Positions 52,228 to 63,300 of a stretch of 64,000 nucleotides of DNA are shown piece by piece. Numbering within the stretch: position 1 is the first letter of the stretch; each line of letters begins with the position of its first letter. The translations under genes and the position numbers were made by a program. The notes under the pieces are model-generated. The model made no database searches, had not been told where the DNA came from, and saw nothing but the letters and a program-made list of their open reading frames with translations. The stretch comes from Artemia franciscana (taxonomy: Eukaryota; Arthropoda; Branchiopoda; Anostraca; Artemiidae): the NCBI RefSeq assembly GCF_032884065.1, contig NW_027062617.1, positions 62,001 through 126,000 on the forward strand, written 5' to 3'.

Positions 52228-52387
52228 TATATATATATATATATATATCTATCTATATTCACAGGTGAGACACAGGGACACAACTACAATGGCGCGTAAC
52301 GACTTACGCGCGCGGGGGGGCTTTGGGGGTTAGGCCCCAACACCAACTAGGTGTTGGGGTGGCGCTTCGCGCCACCCCAATAGGTAG
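52228..52387 (+). mobile_element. Helitron 3' end H6 (assigned to H5)
   Basis: After a TA/TCTA tract it reads ACACAGGGACACAACTACAA, GGCGCGTAACGACTTACGCG and a 12-bp perfect hairpin TTGGGGTGGCGC/GCGCCACCCCAA, then TAGGTAG and T. The terminal CTAG is altered to GTAG. It duplicates the end of H5b, so it is either the original H5 end or the end of H4. Confidence 0.65.
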
Positions 52388-52413
52388 TATAAATATACCT
52401 ATTATACAGCTAG

Positions 52414-52952
52414 TATAAATATAAAAATAAGTTGTATGCATGTTTTTTTTTTGTAAAAAGAGGGTTTGCATATGATGTCATTATAAGTACATAAGGCGTT
52501 GTATATGGCGTCATTATAAGATGACGTTACAGACCGGGACACACATGACGACCGGAATACCGGGACGCAGGGAATATAAATGACGACCGGGACACTCAAA
52601 GAGAAATTACAGACCGGGACATAAATGACGACCGGGACAGCGGGACACAGGGAATATAGATGACGACCGGGACACTCAAAGAGAAATTACAGACCGGGAC
52701 ACAGGGAATATAAATGACGATCGGGACACAGGGACACAACTACAGCGGGAACGCCGGGGGGGCACAGGGGGATATATAAATGACAACAGGGACACAGGGA
52801 ATATTCGATTAGCAATCACCATCAACAAAGCTCAAGGGCAATCATTAGAATAATGAGGTATAGATCTGAATACGGATTGTTTTTCCCATGGACAATTTGA
52901 TGTTGCATGTTCAAGAGTCGGTAAACCTGAGAATCTATTTATATGCACAGAC
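52414..52952 (+). mobile_element. Truncated non-autonomous Helitron H7
   Basis: Starts TATAAATATAAAAATAAGTT directly after a CAGCTAG. It contains TTTGCATATGATGTCATTAT, the GACGACCGGGACAC-type minisatellite (about 52525-52790) and a helicase C-terminal remnant (52806-52952, ACSRVGKPENLFICTDK), where similarity ends abruptly. No 3' hairpin is present. Confidence 0.7.
52525..52790 (+). repeat. GACGACCGGGACAC minisatellite in H7
   Basis: Phrases ATGACGACCGGGACACTCAA, AGAGAAATTACAGACCGGGA and CACAGGGAATATAAATGACG recur with a spacing of about 80 bp, at least three times. Confidence 0.85.
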
Positions 52953-53236
52953 AAGTGAGTAATAGTAGTGTGTTTGTGTATGTTCTCGAAAAAGTTTCCA
53001 TAATTTTTGGGAAAATTATTATCTTAGGATATTCTCTAAAAAAAGATCTAGATAGGTCCGACATCTGAGAAAATTCGTTAAAAGCCTTAGCCTTAATTTT
53101 GGTTTTTGTAAATGACGTCATGTAGTATGTAGTATCATATAAGCATTTCTTATGACATTATATAAACAATTTCTAATATGATGTCATGCGTAGCATAATT
53201 AAGATTATTTAGTTCCAACATCAGTTATTTATATAG

Positions 53237-53425
53237 TATAATATCTGTTGGAAGGCCCAAAAACGAAAATTTGAAGTTGCATTCATTATAAATGATGATA
53301 CTTTTGAACCAACACATGAACTATCAAACGTGATAAGATGTGAAAATCGACAACCTGGACCATCAATTGCTATAACACCAATACGGGCAGCTAAAGCTAA
53401 GGCCATTACTAAATTGTGTGAGTAG
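53237..53425 (+). CDS. Short open frame of coding appearance (unidentified)
   Basis: Open from a stop at 53236 to TAG at 53425, preceded by an AG acceptor-like site but no ATG. The peptide includes RKFEVAFIINDDTFEPTHEL, SNVIRCENRQPGPSIAITPI, RAAKAKAITKLCE. The composition is balanced and unlike the low-complexity frames around it, which suggests a captured exon or a transposon gene fragment. I recognise no family. It lies 280 bp after the truncated Helitron H7. Confidence 0.3.
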   Translation, partial: YNICWKAQKRKFEVAFIINDDTFEPTHELSNVIRCENRQPGPSIAITPIRAAKAKAITKLCE

Positions 53426-53451
53426 TGTAAGGGACAATACTGCAACGCACA

Positions 53452-53591
53452 CACCTTATTTGGGCGCTAAAGCTTCCCTATACTCCGACGATCTCACGTT
53501 ATTTTGGCACTACAGCTTGCCTATACTACAGACAGGACACCTTATTTTGGCACTCTAGGTTGCCTATACTAAAGACAGGACACCTGAGGCT
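53452..53591. repeat. Three-copy tandem repeat, about 43-47 bp
   Basis: CTTATTTTGGCACTCTAGGT, TGCCTATACTAAAGACAGGA is the clearest unit; copies start near 53452, 53499 and 53541. The first is the most diverged. Confidence 0.75.
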
Positions 53592-54509
53592 TGTCCTAGT
53601 TAAATGTCAGATGGAAAAACTTGAAAAACAAGAATTTTGGAAAGTGGATCATTGACATAGTTTTCTGTATATAAGGTTCACCTCTCTGAAGGGGAAAAAA
53701 CCCATAGTTGTATGACTACTGGAAGTAGTAATGAATAACATTGTAAGAAAGTGATAACAAACTATCCTCTGATCCCATCATTTAAAAATTCAATGGTCAA
53801 GTGAATCAAACACTCCATTTTGAAACTCTGCTACTTAGCAACGTCATATATGCTAATTTTAAAGCTTTTTTACTTTTTTTCATTTAATGTACTATAGTCA
53901 TTCCTGTTTTATAAATATAAAAATTGAAAACTACTTTAAGTTTGACTCCACTTAATGTTGTACACAGAATCCAGGAATTACCTTTCTTCAAAGCATCTCT
54001 TTGGCTGGCTTACTAATTTCAACCCGTTTTAACAGTTCATATTTGTCAGCGGAACTGAGTTAAATTGAATTTGTCATATAGATAAACTCTCTAGTAAAAT
54101 AAAAAATATTATTTTAAAGGGGGGTGAAGTCAAGTATAATATGGAAAGGAAATTAGAAATCATATTAGTTAACTATATCTTTGACAGATTTCAGCAGGAA
54201 AAGACATTAAATGGCGTAAAAAGGAGAAAACTAGTGATTGCAAAATATATTTCTATATATTCTAAGAAGGGATTACAACAATTCAAAAAATAAATAAAAC
54301 CAAAAGTTTGAAGCTTAGTAAAAATCGACAGAAATTGGACACCGCGTGCTGAGTCCAAGGGCGAAGTAATTTCAAAAATATGTGCATATATTTTAACAAC
54401 GGAATTGCAAGAATTCAAAAACCCTAAAGACAAAACGAGAAGTTTGAACCTTGGTTGATATTGTTGCTAGAAATTGGACTTTCTTTAATAATCAAATCTC
54501 TTTGAAATA
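53592..54509. other. No gene seen
   Basis: AT-rich sequence leading into the giant inverted repeat. A minus-strand 80-codon frame at 54191-54433 shows no domain. Confidence 0.45.
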
Positions 54510-54975
54510 ACCCTGTATGTGGTCTGAAATTAAAAAAAGAAGGCTTTTGAATATTATGGAGGCATGAAATTGATATTGGGGTTTACAAAAATATGAACAA
54601 TATAAGCTTAAGAAAACAATGTGTAAAAGTAGGGTTGAAATTGTTAAAATTACGGCCTCTGTATAGTGTTGTGGTAAGAAGTTGGTATATGGGTGTACAC
54701 AAACCAGAATAATCTAGGTTTAGGAGTAAGACATAGGAAAAAATTAGTCTGAAATTAAAAAATAACGGCTTTGAATACTATGGAGAATATAATTGATAGT
54801 GGGATTTCCAGAATCTGAACCATAAAGGCTTAAGAACGCAATCTGGAAAAGTAGGGATAAAATTATTAAAATGAAGGCCTCTGAATATTATTTTGGTAAG
54901 AAATTGGTATGTGGGTGTACACAAACTCAATAGTCTAGGCTTAGGAGTACGACATGGAAAAAGTTGATGGCTGAA
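54510..54975 (+). repeat. Foldback left arm, tier 1 (245-bp units)
   Basis: Two units containing GGCCTCTG(T/A)ATA, GGTAAGAA(G/A)TTGGTAT, GGGTGTACACAAAC and GTAGGGnT(A/G)AAATT. Reverse complements of the same phrases (GTGTACACCCACATACCA) occur three times at 59740-60230. Confidence 0.85.
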
Positions 54976-55405
54976 ATAAACGTCTACATTAATTGTTACT
55001 TTCTAGGACTACATGCACTTTTAAAGACTAATGCGCTACCGTACGGCATTACTGTCTCTGAAACTGGAGGCTCAATATGCGCATAGATTTTTGATAATTC
55101 TCAATCAATTTTAAATAAATTCTTTTGGCTAGAATTGTTGTTTTGCACCACAAAATGCATGAAAACACCATTTTGCTGTGAGATACTCTTTATGGCTAAA
55201 ATAAATGTCTATGTTAACCGATATTTTGTAGAAATACCTGCACTTTTTATTGAAGAATGAGCTAATGTACGGCATTACTGCTGCTGAAACTCGAAGCTCA
55301 ATGAGTGTATAGGTTTTTGATAATTTTAAATCAATTAACTATCTCAGAATTTTCACAAAATAGCATTTTAGCCTTCTTTTGGCTAGGATTGTTGTTTGGC
55401 ACTAC
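54976..55405 (+). repeat. Foldback left arm, tier 2 (about 200-230 bp units)
   Basis: Two units sharing TGTACGGCATTACTG(T/C)(C/T), AAATAAATGTCTA-type, GGCTAG(A/G)ATTGTTGTTT and GATAATT(C/T)T(C/A)AATCAATT. The complement appears at 59122-59625 (CAAAACAACA(G/A)TTCTAGCC and GTAATGCCGTAAGGTAGCGC). Confidence 0.85.
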
Positions 55406-55910
55406 AAAATACACACAGAGTCAGACACACAAACGCAAAAAATAGAACCATAGACAGACAGACAAACACATACTCAAAGACACAGGCACGGTGAGAGAGA
55501 GACAAAAACACACCCCAAACGCACAAACATACAGAGATAGACACAGAGACATTCAGACACAAATTCAAACCTACATTCACAGAAAGAGATAGAGAGAGAG
55601 GAAGAGAGACATAAACACACACCGAGTCAGACACACAAACACATAAAGATAGACACGGAGACAGGTAAACACACAGGCAAGGTGAGAGAGAGAGACAAAA
55701 AACGCGCATAAACACACAGAGTGACACACAAACACACAAATATAGACGTAGCTACAAGCAAACACACTCAAACACACAGGCACGGTGAGGCAGAGACTAA
55801 AAACACGCACAAACTCACAAGAACACATAGAGACAGGCACGCACACTCAGACACACATGCATAGATAGAAACAGACAAAAAACACACATAAACACAAAAA
55901 AAACGCAGCT
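55406..55910 (+). repeat. Foldback left arm, tier 3 (about 100-bp units, 5 copies)
   Basis: CACACAGAGTCAGACACACA, AACACATAAAGATAGACAC, GGCACGGTGAGAGAGAGACA recur with a period near 100 bp. Cysteine/valine/serine-rich frames on the minus strand are by-products. Confidence 0.9.
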
Positions 55911-55948
55911 TTTTTTCAAAAAAAACTTCATTCGAGTTAGGATCATTT

Positions 55949-55986
55949 AGGTTCACTTAGCGTAGCGCCTCACACTAAGTGAACCT
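55949..55986. other. Perfect hairpin at inner edge of left arm
   Basis: AGGTTCACTTAG and CTAAGTGAACCT are 12-bp perfect arms around CGTAGCGCCTCACA. Weaker symmetry extends outward by about 20 bp (TTCATTCGAGTTAGGAT against ATGAATCTAATTTGAA). Confidence 0.85.
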
Positions 55987-56059
55987 AGATGAATCTAATT
56001 TGAATTAAGATGGCTACATGTACCCGGGTTGCAGGTAAAAGGTCAATTGTGCTGCCATA

Positions 56060-57640
56060 AGTTGTTTGTTCCCACTTCATATATCTCAAACTCATAAAAG
56101 AAACCAATTCATCTCTCTCAGACTTTGGTAGAACCCTAATTCATCTATTTCAGACTGATATACCAACTGTGAGCTGATAGTCGTGCCCGTGTTTGACTGA
56201 ATCTCGTTAAATTCCTACTTCATTTGTCCCCAACTATAAAATGAATTCGATTCATCTCTCTCAGACTTTGGTTAAAACCTAATTCATCCATTTCAGACTC
56301 TAGTATACCACTTTTGAGCTGATAGTAGTTTCTGTGTTTGACTGAATCTTAGAAAATTCCCTGTTCGTATGTTTCTAACTCTAAATATAATTGATTCATC
56401 TCTCAGACTATGGTAAAAGCTAATTCACCTATTTCAGACTCCAGTATACCACTTGTGAGCTGATGGTAGTGTCTAGGTTTGACTTAATCTTGATAAATTC
56501 CCACTTAATATGTCTCTAATTCTAAAAAGAATTAGATTCATCTCTCTCAGACTTTGGTAAAAATCTCATTCATCTATTTCAAACTCTAGTATACTACTTG
56601 TAGGCTGATATAAGTGTCTGTGTTTGATTGAATTTTCATAAGTTCCCACTTCATATTACTCTAGCTCTAAAAAGAATTTGATTCATCTCTCTAAGACTAT
56701 TGTAAAAAGTTAATGCATCTATTTCAGACTATTATACCATTTATGATCTGATAGTGGTGTCTGTCTTTAACTAAATCTTGATAAATTCTCACCTCATATG
56801 TCTCTAATTCTAAAGAGAGTTCGTCTCATCTTCCTCAGACTTTGATAAAGACGTAACCCACCTATTTCGTACCCTAGTATACCACTTGTGAACTGATAGT
56901 AGTGTCTTGTAGGACTTAATCTTGATAATTTCCCACTTCATATGTTTCTAAGTCTAAAAAGAATCCGATTCATCCCTTTCAGGCTTTGGTAAAAACCTGA
57001 TTTACCTATTTCAGACTTTAGTATACCGCTTGAGAGCTAGTAGTAGTGTCTGTATTTGACCGAATCTCTCAGACTCTGGTAAAAACCTAATTCACATACT
57101 TCAGACTCTAGTATACCGCTTGTGAGCTAGTAGTAGTGTATGTGTTTGACCAAATCTTGATAAATTCCCACTTCATATGTCTCTAAACCTAACAAGAATC
57201 CTGTTCATTTCTCTCAGACTTTGATAAAAACCTAATTCGTCTATTTCAGACTCTAGTATACCGCTTGTGAGCTGATAGTAGTGCCCGTGTTTGACTAAAT
57301 CTTGATAAATACCCTCTTCATATGTCTTTTGCTCTAAAAAGAATTTGATTCATTTGTCTCAGACTATTCTATTTCAGACTCCAGTATACCACCGGTAATC
57401 TGATATTAGTGTCTGTGTTAGGCTGAATCTTGATAAATTTCCACTTAATATGTCTCTAATTCTAAAAAGAATCCGATTCATCTATCCCAGACTTAGTAAA
57501 AACCCAATGCGTCAATTTCAGACTCTAGAATACCACCTGTGAGCGGGTAGTATTGTCTGTGTTTGACTGAATCTTGATAAATTCCCACTTCATATGACTC
57601 TGACTCTAAAAAGAAAAACTTGGGTAAAACCTAATTCATG
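56060..57640. repeat. Foldback centre: about 11 tandem units of about 140 bp
   Basis: The unit contains GACTGAATCTTGATAAATTC, CCACTTCATATGTCTCTAA, TTCATCTCTCTCAGACTTTG, GTAAAAACCTAATTCATCTA, TTTCAGACTCTAGTATACCA and GTGAGCTGATAGTAGTGTCT. The GACTGAATC phrase recurs near 56199, 56337, 56479, 56625, 56766, 56911, 57057, 57145, 57291, 57420 and 57562. One interval (57057-57145) is short through internal deletion. Confidence 0.95.
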
Positions 57641-59121
57641 TTTGACTCTGTGTTTTTTGTGTTTTTTTTCTCTCTCTTACTGTTTCTGTGTATTTGGCTG
57701 TGTGTTTGCATATCTCGGTGTCTATCTTTGTGTTTTTTTGTGTCTGACTCTGTGTGTTTGCGTGTGTTTTTATCTCCCCTTGACTGTGTGTTTAACTGTG
57801 TGTTATCCTGTCTCTTTATTTCATCTTTGTGCGTTTGTGTGTCTGCCTCTTTGTTTTTGTGTGTTTTTTTTGTCTCTCTCCTTTCCGTGCCTGTGTGTCT
57901 GGCTGTGGTTTGCCCGTCTCTGTATCTATCTTTTTGTGTGTGTGTGTTTTTTTGTCTCTTTTATCGTGCCTGTGTTTTTGACTGTGTGTTTGCCTGTCTC
58001 TGTGTCTGTCTTTGTGTATTTTTGTGTCTGATTATGTGCGTTTTTGTATGTCTTTTGTCTCTCTCTCACCGTGCCTGCATGTTTGAGTGTGTGCTTACCT
58101 GTATCTGCGTCTATCTTTATGTGTTTGTGCGTCTGAATCTTTGTGTTTATGTGCGTGTTTTGTCTCTCTCCCACCGTGCCTGTGTGTTTAACGGCGTGTT
58201 TACCTGTCTCTATGTCTATCTTTGTGTGTCTGACTCTGTGTTTTTGCTTGTGTTTTTGTCTCTTTCCCATCGTGCCAGTGTCTTTGACTGTGTGTTTGCC
58301 TATCTCTGAGTCTATCTTTGTGTGTGTAACTCTGTGGGTTTATTTGTGGGGGTGTTTTTTGTCTCTCTCTCACCGTGTGTGTGTTTGACTGTGTCTTTGC
58401 CTGAGTCTATGTCTATCTTTGTGTGTTTTGTGTTTGTCTTTGTGTTTGTGTGTGTTTTTTGTCTCTCTCTTAACGTACCTGTGTGTTTGATTATGTATTC
58501 GCCTGTCTATATGTCTATCTTTGTTCGTATTTGTGTTTGACTCTGTGGGTTTCTGTGTTGTTTTTGTCTCTGTCTCAACTTGCCTGTGTGTTTGACTTTC
58601 TATATATCTACCTTTGTGTGTTTGTTTGTTTGACTCTATGTGCTTATGTGTGTGTTTTTGTCTCTCTCTATCTGTGCCTGTGTGTTTGAATGTCTGTGCC
58701 TGTCTCTTTGTCTGTCCTTGTGTGTTTGTGTGGGTCTGATTCTGTGTTTTTTGTCGTTCCCTCGCCGTGTCTGTGTGTTTGAGTGGGGTTTTCTGTCTCT
58801 GCTTCTATGTTTTTGTGTTTGTTTGTCACTCTACGTGCTTATGCGTGTGGTTTTGGTCTCCCCTTCACCGAACGTGTGTGTTTGACTGTCTCTTTGTCTA
58901 TCTTTGTATGTTTCTGTGCCTGACTCTGTGTTTGTGTGCTTTTTGTCTCTCTCTTTCTCTGTGACTGTGTGTTTCGGTGTGTGTTTGCATGTCTTTGTGT
59001 CTATCTTCGTTTGTGTCTGTCAGTGTGTGTTTGGGGTGTGTTTTTATATCGCTCCCACCGAGCCTGTGTGCTTGAGTGTGTGTTTGTTTGTCTCTACGTC
59101 TATCTTTGTGCATTTGTGTGT
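57640..59121 (-). repeat. Foldback right arm, tier 3 (about 100-bp units, about 15 copies)
   Basis: GTGTGTTTGACTGTGTGTTT, GCCTGTCTCTGTGTCTATCT, TTGTGTGTCTGACTCTGTG, TTTTTGTCTCTCTCTCACCG recur every 95-105 bp (CCGTGCCTG-like phrases near 57966, 58070, 58172, 58269, 58373 and so on). All three frames stay open for long stretches, giving serine/valine/cysteine-rich frames of up to 223 codons. These reflect a stop-poor repeat unit, not genes. Confidence 0.95.
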
Positions 59122-59625
59122 CTTGTAGTGCAAAACAACAATTATAGCCTACAGAAGGCTAAAATGCTATCGTTTGAAAATCCTGAGATAGATAATTGAT
59201 TTATAATTATAAAAAATCTATACGCATATTAAGTTTCGAGGTTCAGTGGAAGCAACGAGGTATGGTAGCGAATTCTTTTTGAAAAAGTGCAGCCAGTCCT
59301 ACAAAATAAACGGTTAACATAGACATTTATTTTAGCCAAAAAGAGTGTCCCACAGAAAAGTGGTGTTTTCAGGCATTTTGTGGTGCAAAACAACAGTTCT
59401 AGCCAAAAGAAGGCTAAAATGCTGCTGTGTGAAAATTCTGAGATAGTTAATTGATTTAGAATTTTCAAAAATCTATGCACGTATTGAGCCTTGAGTTTCA
59501 GAGAATGTAATGCCGTAAGGTAGCGCATTTGTTTTTAAAGGTGCATGCAGTCCAAGAAAATAACATTTAACGTACGCATTTATTTTAGCGAAAAAGACTG
59601 TTCTACAGCAAAGAGGACTATTCAG
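59122..59625 (-). repeat. Foldback right arm, tier 2 (two units)
   Basis: GTGCAAAACAACA(A/G)TT(A/C)TAGCC followed by AGAAGGCTAAAATGCT and TCTGAGATAG(A/T)TAATTGATTT occurs near 59128 and 59393: the complement of the left tier 2. Confidence 0.85.
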
Positions 59626-60315
59626 ATTTTCGGAAACCCCAATATAAATTTCTTACCTCAATAGTTTTCAAAAGCGAGTCTTTTTCAATTTCAGATCAAT
59701 TTTTTCCCATGTCGTACTCCTAAACCTAGATTATTCGGGTTTGTTTACACCCACATACCAATACCTCACCTCAATACTATTCAGATGCCTTCATTTTAAT
59801 AATTTCATCCCTAATTTTCCAGATTGCCTTCTTAAGCCTAGATAGTTCAGATTTTTGGAAACCGCAATATCAACTTCTTACCTCCATAATATTCAAAAGC
59901 CTCTTTTTTTAATTTCAGGCCAATTTTTCCTATGTCGTGCTACTAAACCCAGATTATTCAGGTTTGTGTACACCCACATACCATTTCCTTACCACAATAC
60001 TGTTCAGAGGCCTTCATTTTTATAGTTCAAACCCTATTTTTCCACATTTCGGTATCAAGCCTAGATTGTTCAGATTTTTGGAAATCGCAATATCAACTTC
60101 TTACCTCCATAGTATTCAAAAGCCTTCTTTTTTTATTTCAGACCAATTTTTTCTTATGTAGCAGCATTGTGCTACTAAACCTAGTTTATTCAGGTTTGTG
60201 TGCACCCACATACCATTTCCTTGCCACAGCACTATTTAGAGGCCTTCATTTTAGTATTTTCTACCCTACTTTTCCATATTGCGTTCTTAAACCTAGATTG
60301 TTCGAATTTTGGTAT
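59626..60315 (-). repeat. Foldback right arm, tier 1 (three units)
   Basis: TCGTGCTACTAAACC-type, GATTATTCAGGTTTGTGTAC, CCCACATACCA(T/A)TTCCTTAC and TCAGAGGCCTTCATTTT recur near 59720, 59940 and 60170 (period about 225-245 bp). They complement the left tier 1. Similarity ends near 60315. Confidence 0.85.
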
Positions 60316-63300
60316 GTGTGTATCTGGTATCGCCAAAATAGAAAACCTAGAAAACCGTGTATTTTAGTTAGTGATAGAACTAAAAAGAGGGTGAGGCGGA
60401 CATTAAATGTTTTATTTTGATGTTTTTTGTATTTAAAGTGATTCAAATAAGAAACCTATCTCAGGCCCTCAAATTCTTCTGGAATACTCCCCTTCTCAAT
60501 TTTGTGTGAAGATTTCTCAAAATTTGTGCTTAGTGAAAAAACTCCTTTCGGTCCCTGTGGAAAGATAAATATATGCTTATAACTTTAAAAGTGGCTGATA
60601 ACCTTTGCATTTGCACAAAAGTTTGTGCTACATTTCGGAAATGCTTTCTAGAATATTGCTGTGTTTGCACCTAATCTAAAATGGATTAGAAATTAAGATT
60701 CATTTTGTCCATTCATCTAGCATTCAACCAATTATTTTAATTTTGTTAAATCTGCCTTTGCAGTTTGTGAAGTGTCAAAGGTATCAAAATAGAAATATTT
60801 ATTGCCCTGCTTAGCGCTGTTCATAGCTGAAAACCGTGATTCTTAAGATTTTCTTTTGACCGTTTCAAAATTAAGAGTTATAGGGTCGTACCGCATTTTC
60901 GTCAGCGTTGTCACGTTGAACCTTAAAACAAATAACCAAAACTAATTATTTGAACTTGATAATGGTTTTCGCCCAAAAAGTGGAAAAATTAACAGCTTGT
61001 TGATTCCTAACCTTCGAAGGGAAGACAACAATTCTTAAGCTTTTTCTTGCCGTATATTTTAGCTTTAGTTTTTTGCTAAATTTTTTTTCCCAAGCTTGTC
61101 GCCTGCTACCACCCAAGAAATTCATAACTGCATTATAAGGCCGTTTCTCATCCAAAATCGGATTCGCGAGCTTTAAAAAAACTTGAATTTTTGTAACTGT
61201 AAGTTAAATTTAAACTTTAAAAATTAATTTTTAACGATAAACTTGATTGTGTTAGTTTCCACTTTGCGAACTCAAAAAGTTAGATTTAATTTTTATTATC
61301 CTCGGTACTTGGATCTATATTCAAACTGTTGTCTGTTGCAAAAGTACTGGTCCCTATAAATCCAAGATGGTGTAAAGGAAATAGATGTGGCTATTGTGTC
61401 TTTAACTATTCAGCTAGGAAGATCTTAAGGTCAAACTAAGTTTTGGTAAATTAATATTTGTAAATTTGGAGTACATTTTCAAACTAGTATCTCCCTTAAG
61501 TGTTCTGGACCCGCAACATTCAAAATGAAAACGCATCACTTGCGTGCTATCGTAAAAGAAGTATCTCAACAAATACCGACCTTTTTTTTCATATACTTAC
61601 TTTTGATAATTTGGTTGTTGTTCAATCAAAATCTTCTTATTCCGAATAGGATCAGGGGATCCATTTCTTGTAGGAGACAGGGGGAGGGACCACTGCCCCC
61701 TCAGTTATTGAAAATTTACTTTTCGTTGGTATTTTTATGGAAAAACCAAACAAAAATACCCCCTCCTCAGGTTTTAACAATACCTATCTCTTTTGAATTC
61801 ACTGCAATTTTGTAAAGCGCTTGATTTTAAGTCTTTTTTCTAATCATTTTAAATTTTGAGAATTAGTCCCATTTGAAAATTAGTGAAAATTACCTTTTTA
61901 AAATTAGTCCCAGTCCTAGCACCATTAAGGCTGTATCCAGGGAGGGGTTAAGAGATTGACCCCCCCCCCTTGAAACGTTTATCCAACTTCTAAAAACGAA
62001 GTAAAAATGAATTTAAAAAAATTTTTGCTTAGTTTTTTTAGTAACTCCTCTCCCACCCTCGCCCGAAAAAAAAGCTCCCCGAACATAAATCCTAGTTGTG
62101 ATCCTGAGTTTCACCAACGTAAATAGCACCAAGATAATTACTCAGGTAAGTAAGTAAGTAATCTGACGCGTAAAATTAAGTTTGATAGTTTTAAGTTTAA
62201 TATTAAGTTTAATCCAATTCTCTATTAAGTTTAATAGAGAATTGGATGTAATGGAACAGGTGTATGCGCTAGATTGTATTTTAGGGATTTGAGACTTCAA
62301 AAAAAAAATTCCAAATCATACGGAAAGCATGAGAAATAATTGGGAGCATTGTAAAAATCTTAAAGTTTAAGGTGGAGCCCCCTGCGTGTCTGCTTATACT
62401 GGAAACTAAAAAGTAGTTCTTCTAAAAAAGACAAACAAAAAAAATGGGCTTCCAAAACTGGAAGAACAAGATTGAATTCTTAACCTACATTTTACCAATT
62501 TTTTGTTGCTTAAACCGACATTGCCTACCAAGGGCGGCTCACTCTCGACCCCACGGTGGTAATATTAGTTAAATTTGTTGCTTCCGTCACGCTTTACCTC
62601 TTCACACCAAGCATGGCATACTTCGTGCCACGAGTTATGTATTCCCGACATGCTTGGCGCACGCCAGCTGATGTCCATGGTTGGTCAAGGTGGGCAACTT
62701 CTTGGGGCCTATATCCTATTTACATAAAAAATTAAGCAATCTTGACTCTTTGACTAATCGCCAAACATAATCGTAAAAAGATTGCGAAGTAAGTGTGTAC
62801 TAAGGTCTTTGAACTGACTGTGAAGGAAAAAGGCTAAGACTACTACGGAAATCTTCTCCAAAATTAATAATATTAACTCTAAATAACATAAAACTTAATT
62901 CGCGTTGCATAAATGTATAAAAGAGTTATAAATGTATAAAGAAAATGTTAAAGATATGAGAGTGGTAACTGCGTATTTCCACGTTTTGGATCTTGTCAAG
63001 CGAACTTGCAGCATTTTGTTCTTATTAGGGATGCATGTTAATCAAAACGGCAGACTAAAAATGCAGTGGATTGGAACTTTTGAGAACTTTGAAACAGGAA
63101 TGTGGGCTAGAGGGTCCCCTCAAAAATGCATAGTCCTAAATTTTCTCGAATTTCTGGTCGCTTAGTAATTAAAGTTATAAAACGATTTTGGTATTTATGT
63201 ATTATAGTGACCCCACTCAAGAAGTGAATTTAGGTTAATCCTAATGAAATATACCAAAATATGATGGAAATATAATATTTGATCAACAAAATTAGGGAAA

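Larger units (their letters stand above)
48071..52387 (+). mobile_element. Helitron H5, degenerate autonomous-type element
   Basis: The 5' end TCTATATATATAAAAATAAG with GTTGTCTGTGTGTCTGTCG matches the other Helitrons. It encodes a Rep/helicase polyprotein in pieces (48275-51887). The 3' end at 52387 has a perfect 12-bp GC hairpin, then AATAGGTAG and T. A smaller Helitron (51917-52227) appears nested just before that end, and a 357-bp SINE interrupts the helicase. The HUH nuclease region of Rep is deleted and there are several frameshifts, so it cannot be autonomous. An alternative reading is that H5 ends at CTAG 52224-52227. Confidence 0.75.
54510..60315. mobile_element. Giant foldback (inverted-repeat) structure with mirror-ordered tandem repeats
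   Basis: From outside in, the left arm holds about two units of a 245-bp repeat (54510-54975), two units of a 200-230 bp repeat (54976-55405) and about five units of a 100-bp repeat (55406-55910). The right arm holds the same classes reverse-complemented in mirror order: about fifteen 100-bp units (57640-59121), two 230-bp units (59122-59625) and three 245-bp units (59626-60315). The centre (56060-57640) is about eleven units of a 140-bp repeat not found in the arms. No transposase is seen. The architecture recalls Foldback/Galileo-type elements. No target-site duplication was identified, so a non-transposon origin is possible. Confidence 0.8.

Noticed and set aside
57594..59199. Long overlapping open frames of up to 223 codons rich in Val, Cys, Ser, Phe and Leu
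   Set aside because: They occur in all three frames of a 100-bp GT/CT-rich tandem repeat with few stops, and the mirror arm gives the same on the other strand. They are a composition effect, not membrane-protein genes.
62540..62680. Possible structured RNA around CCAAGCATG and CATGCTTGG
   Set aside because: The 9-bp arms are separated by a long loop without further pairing, and nothing links it to a known RNA family.
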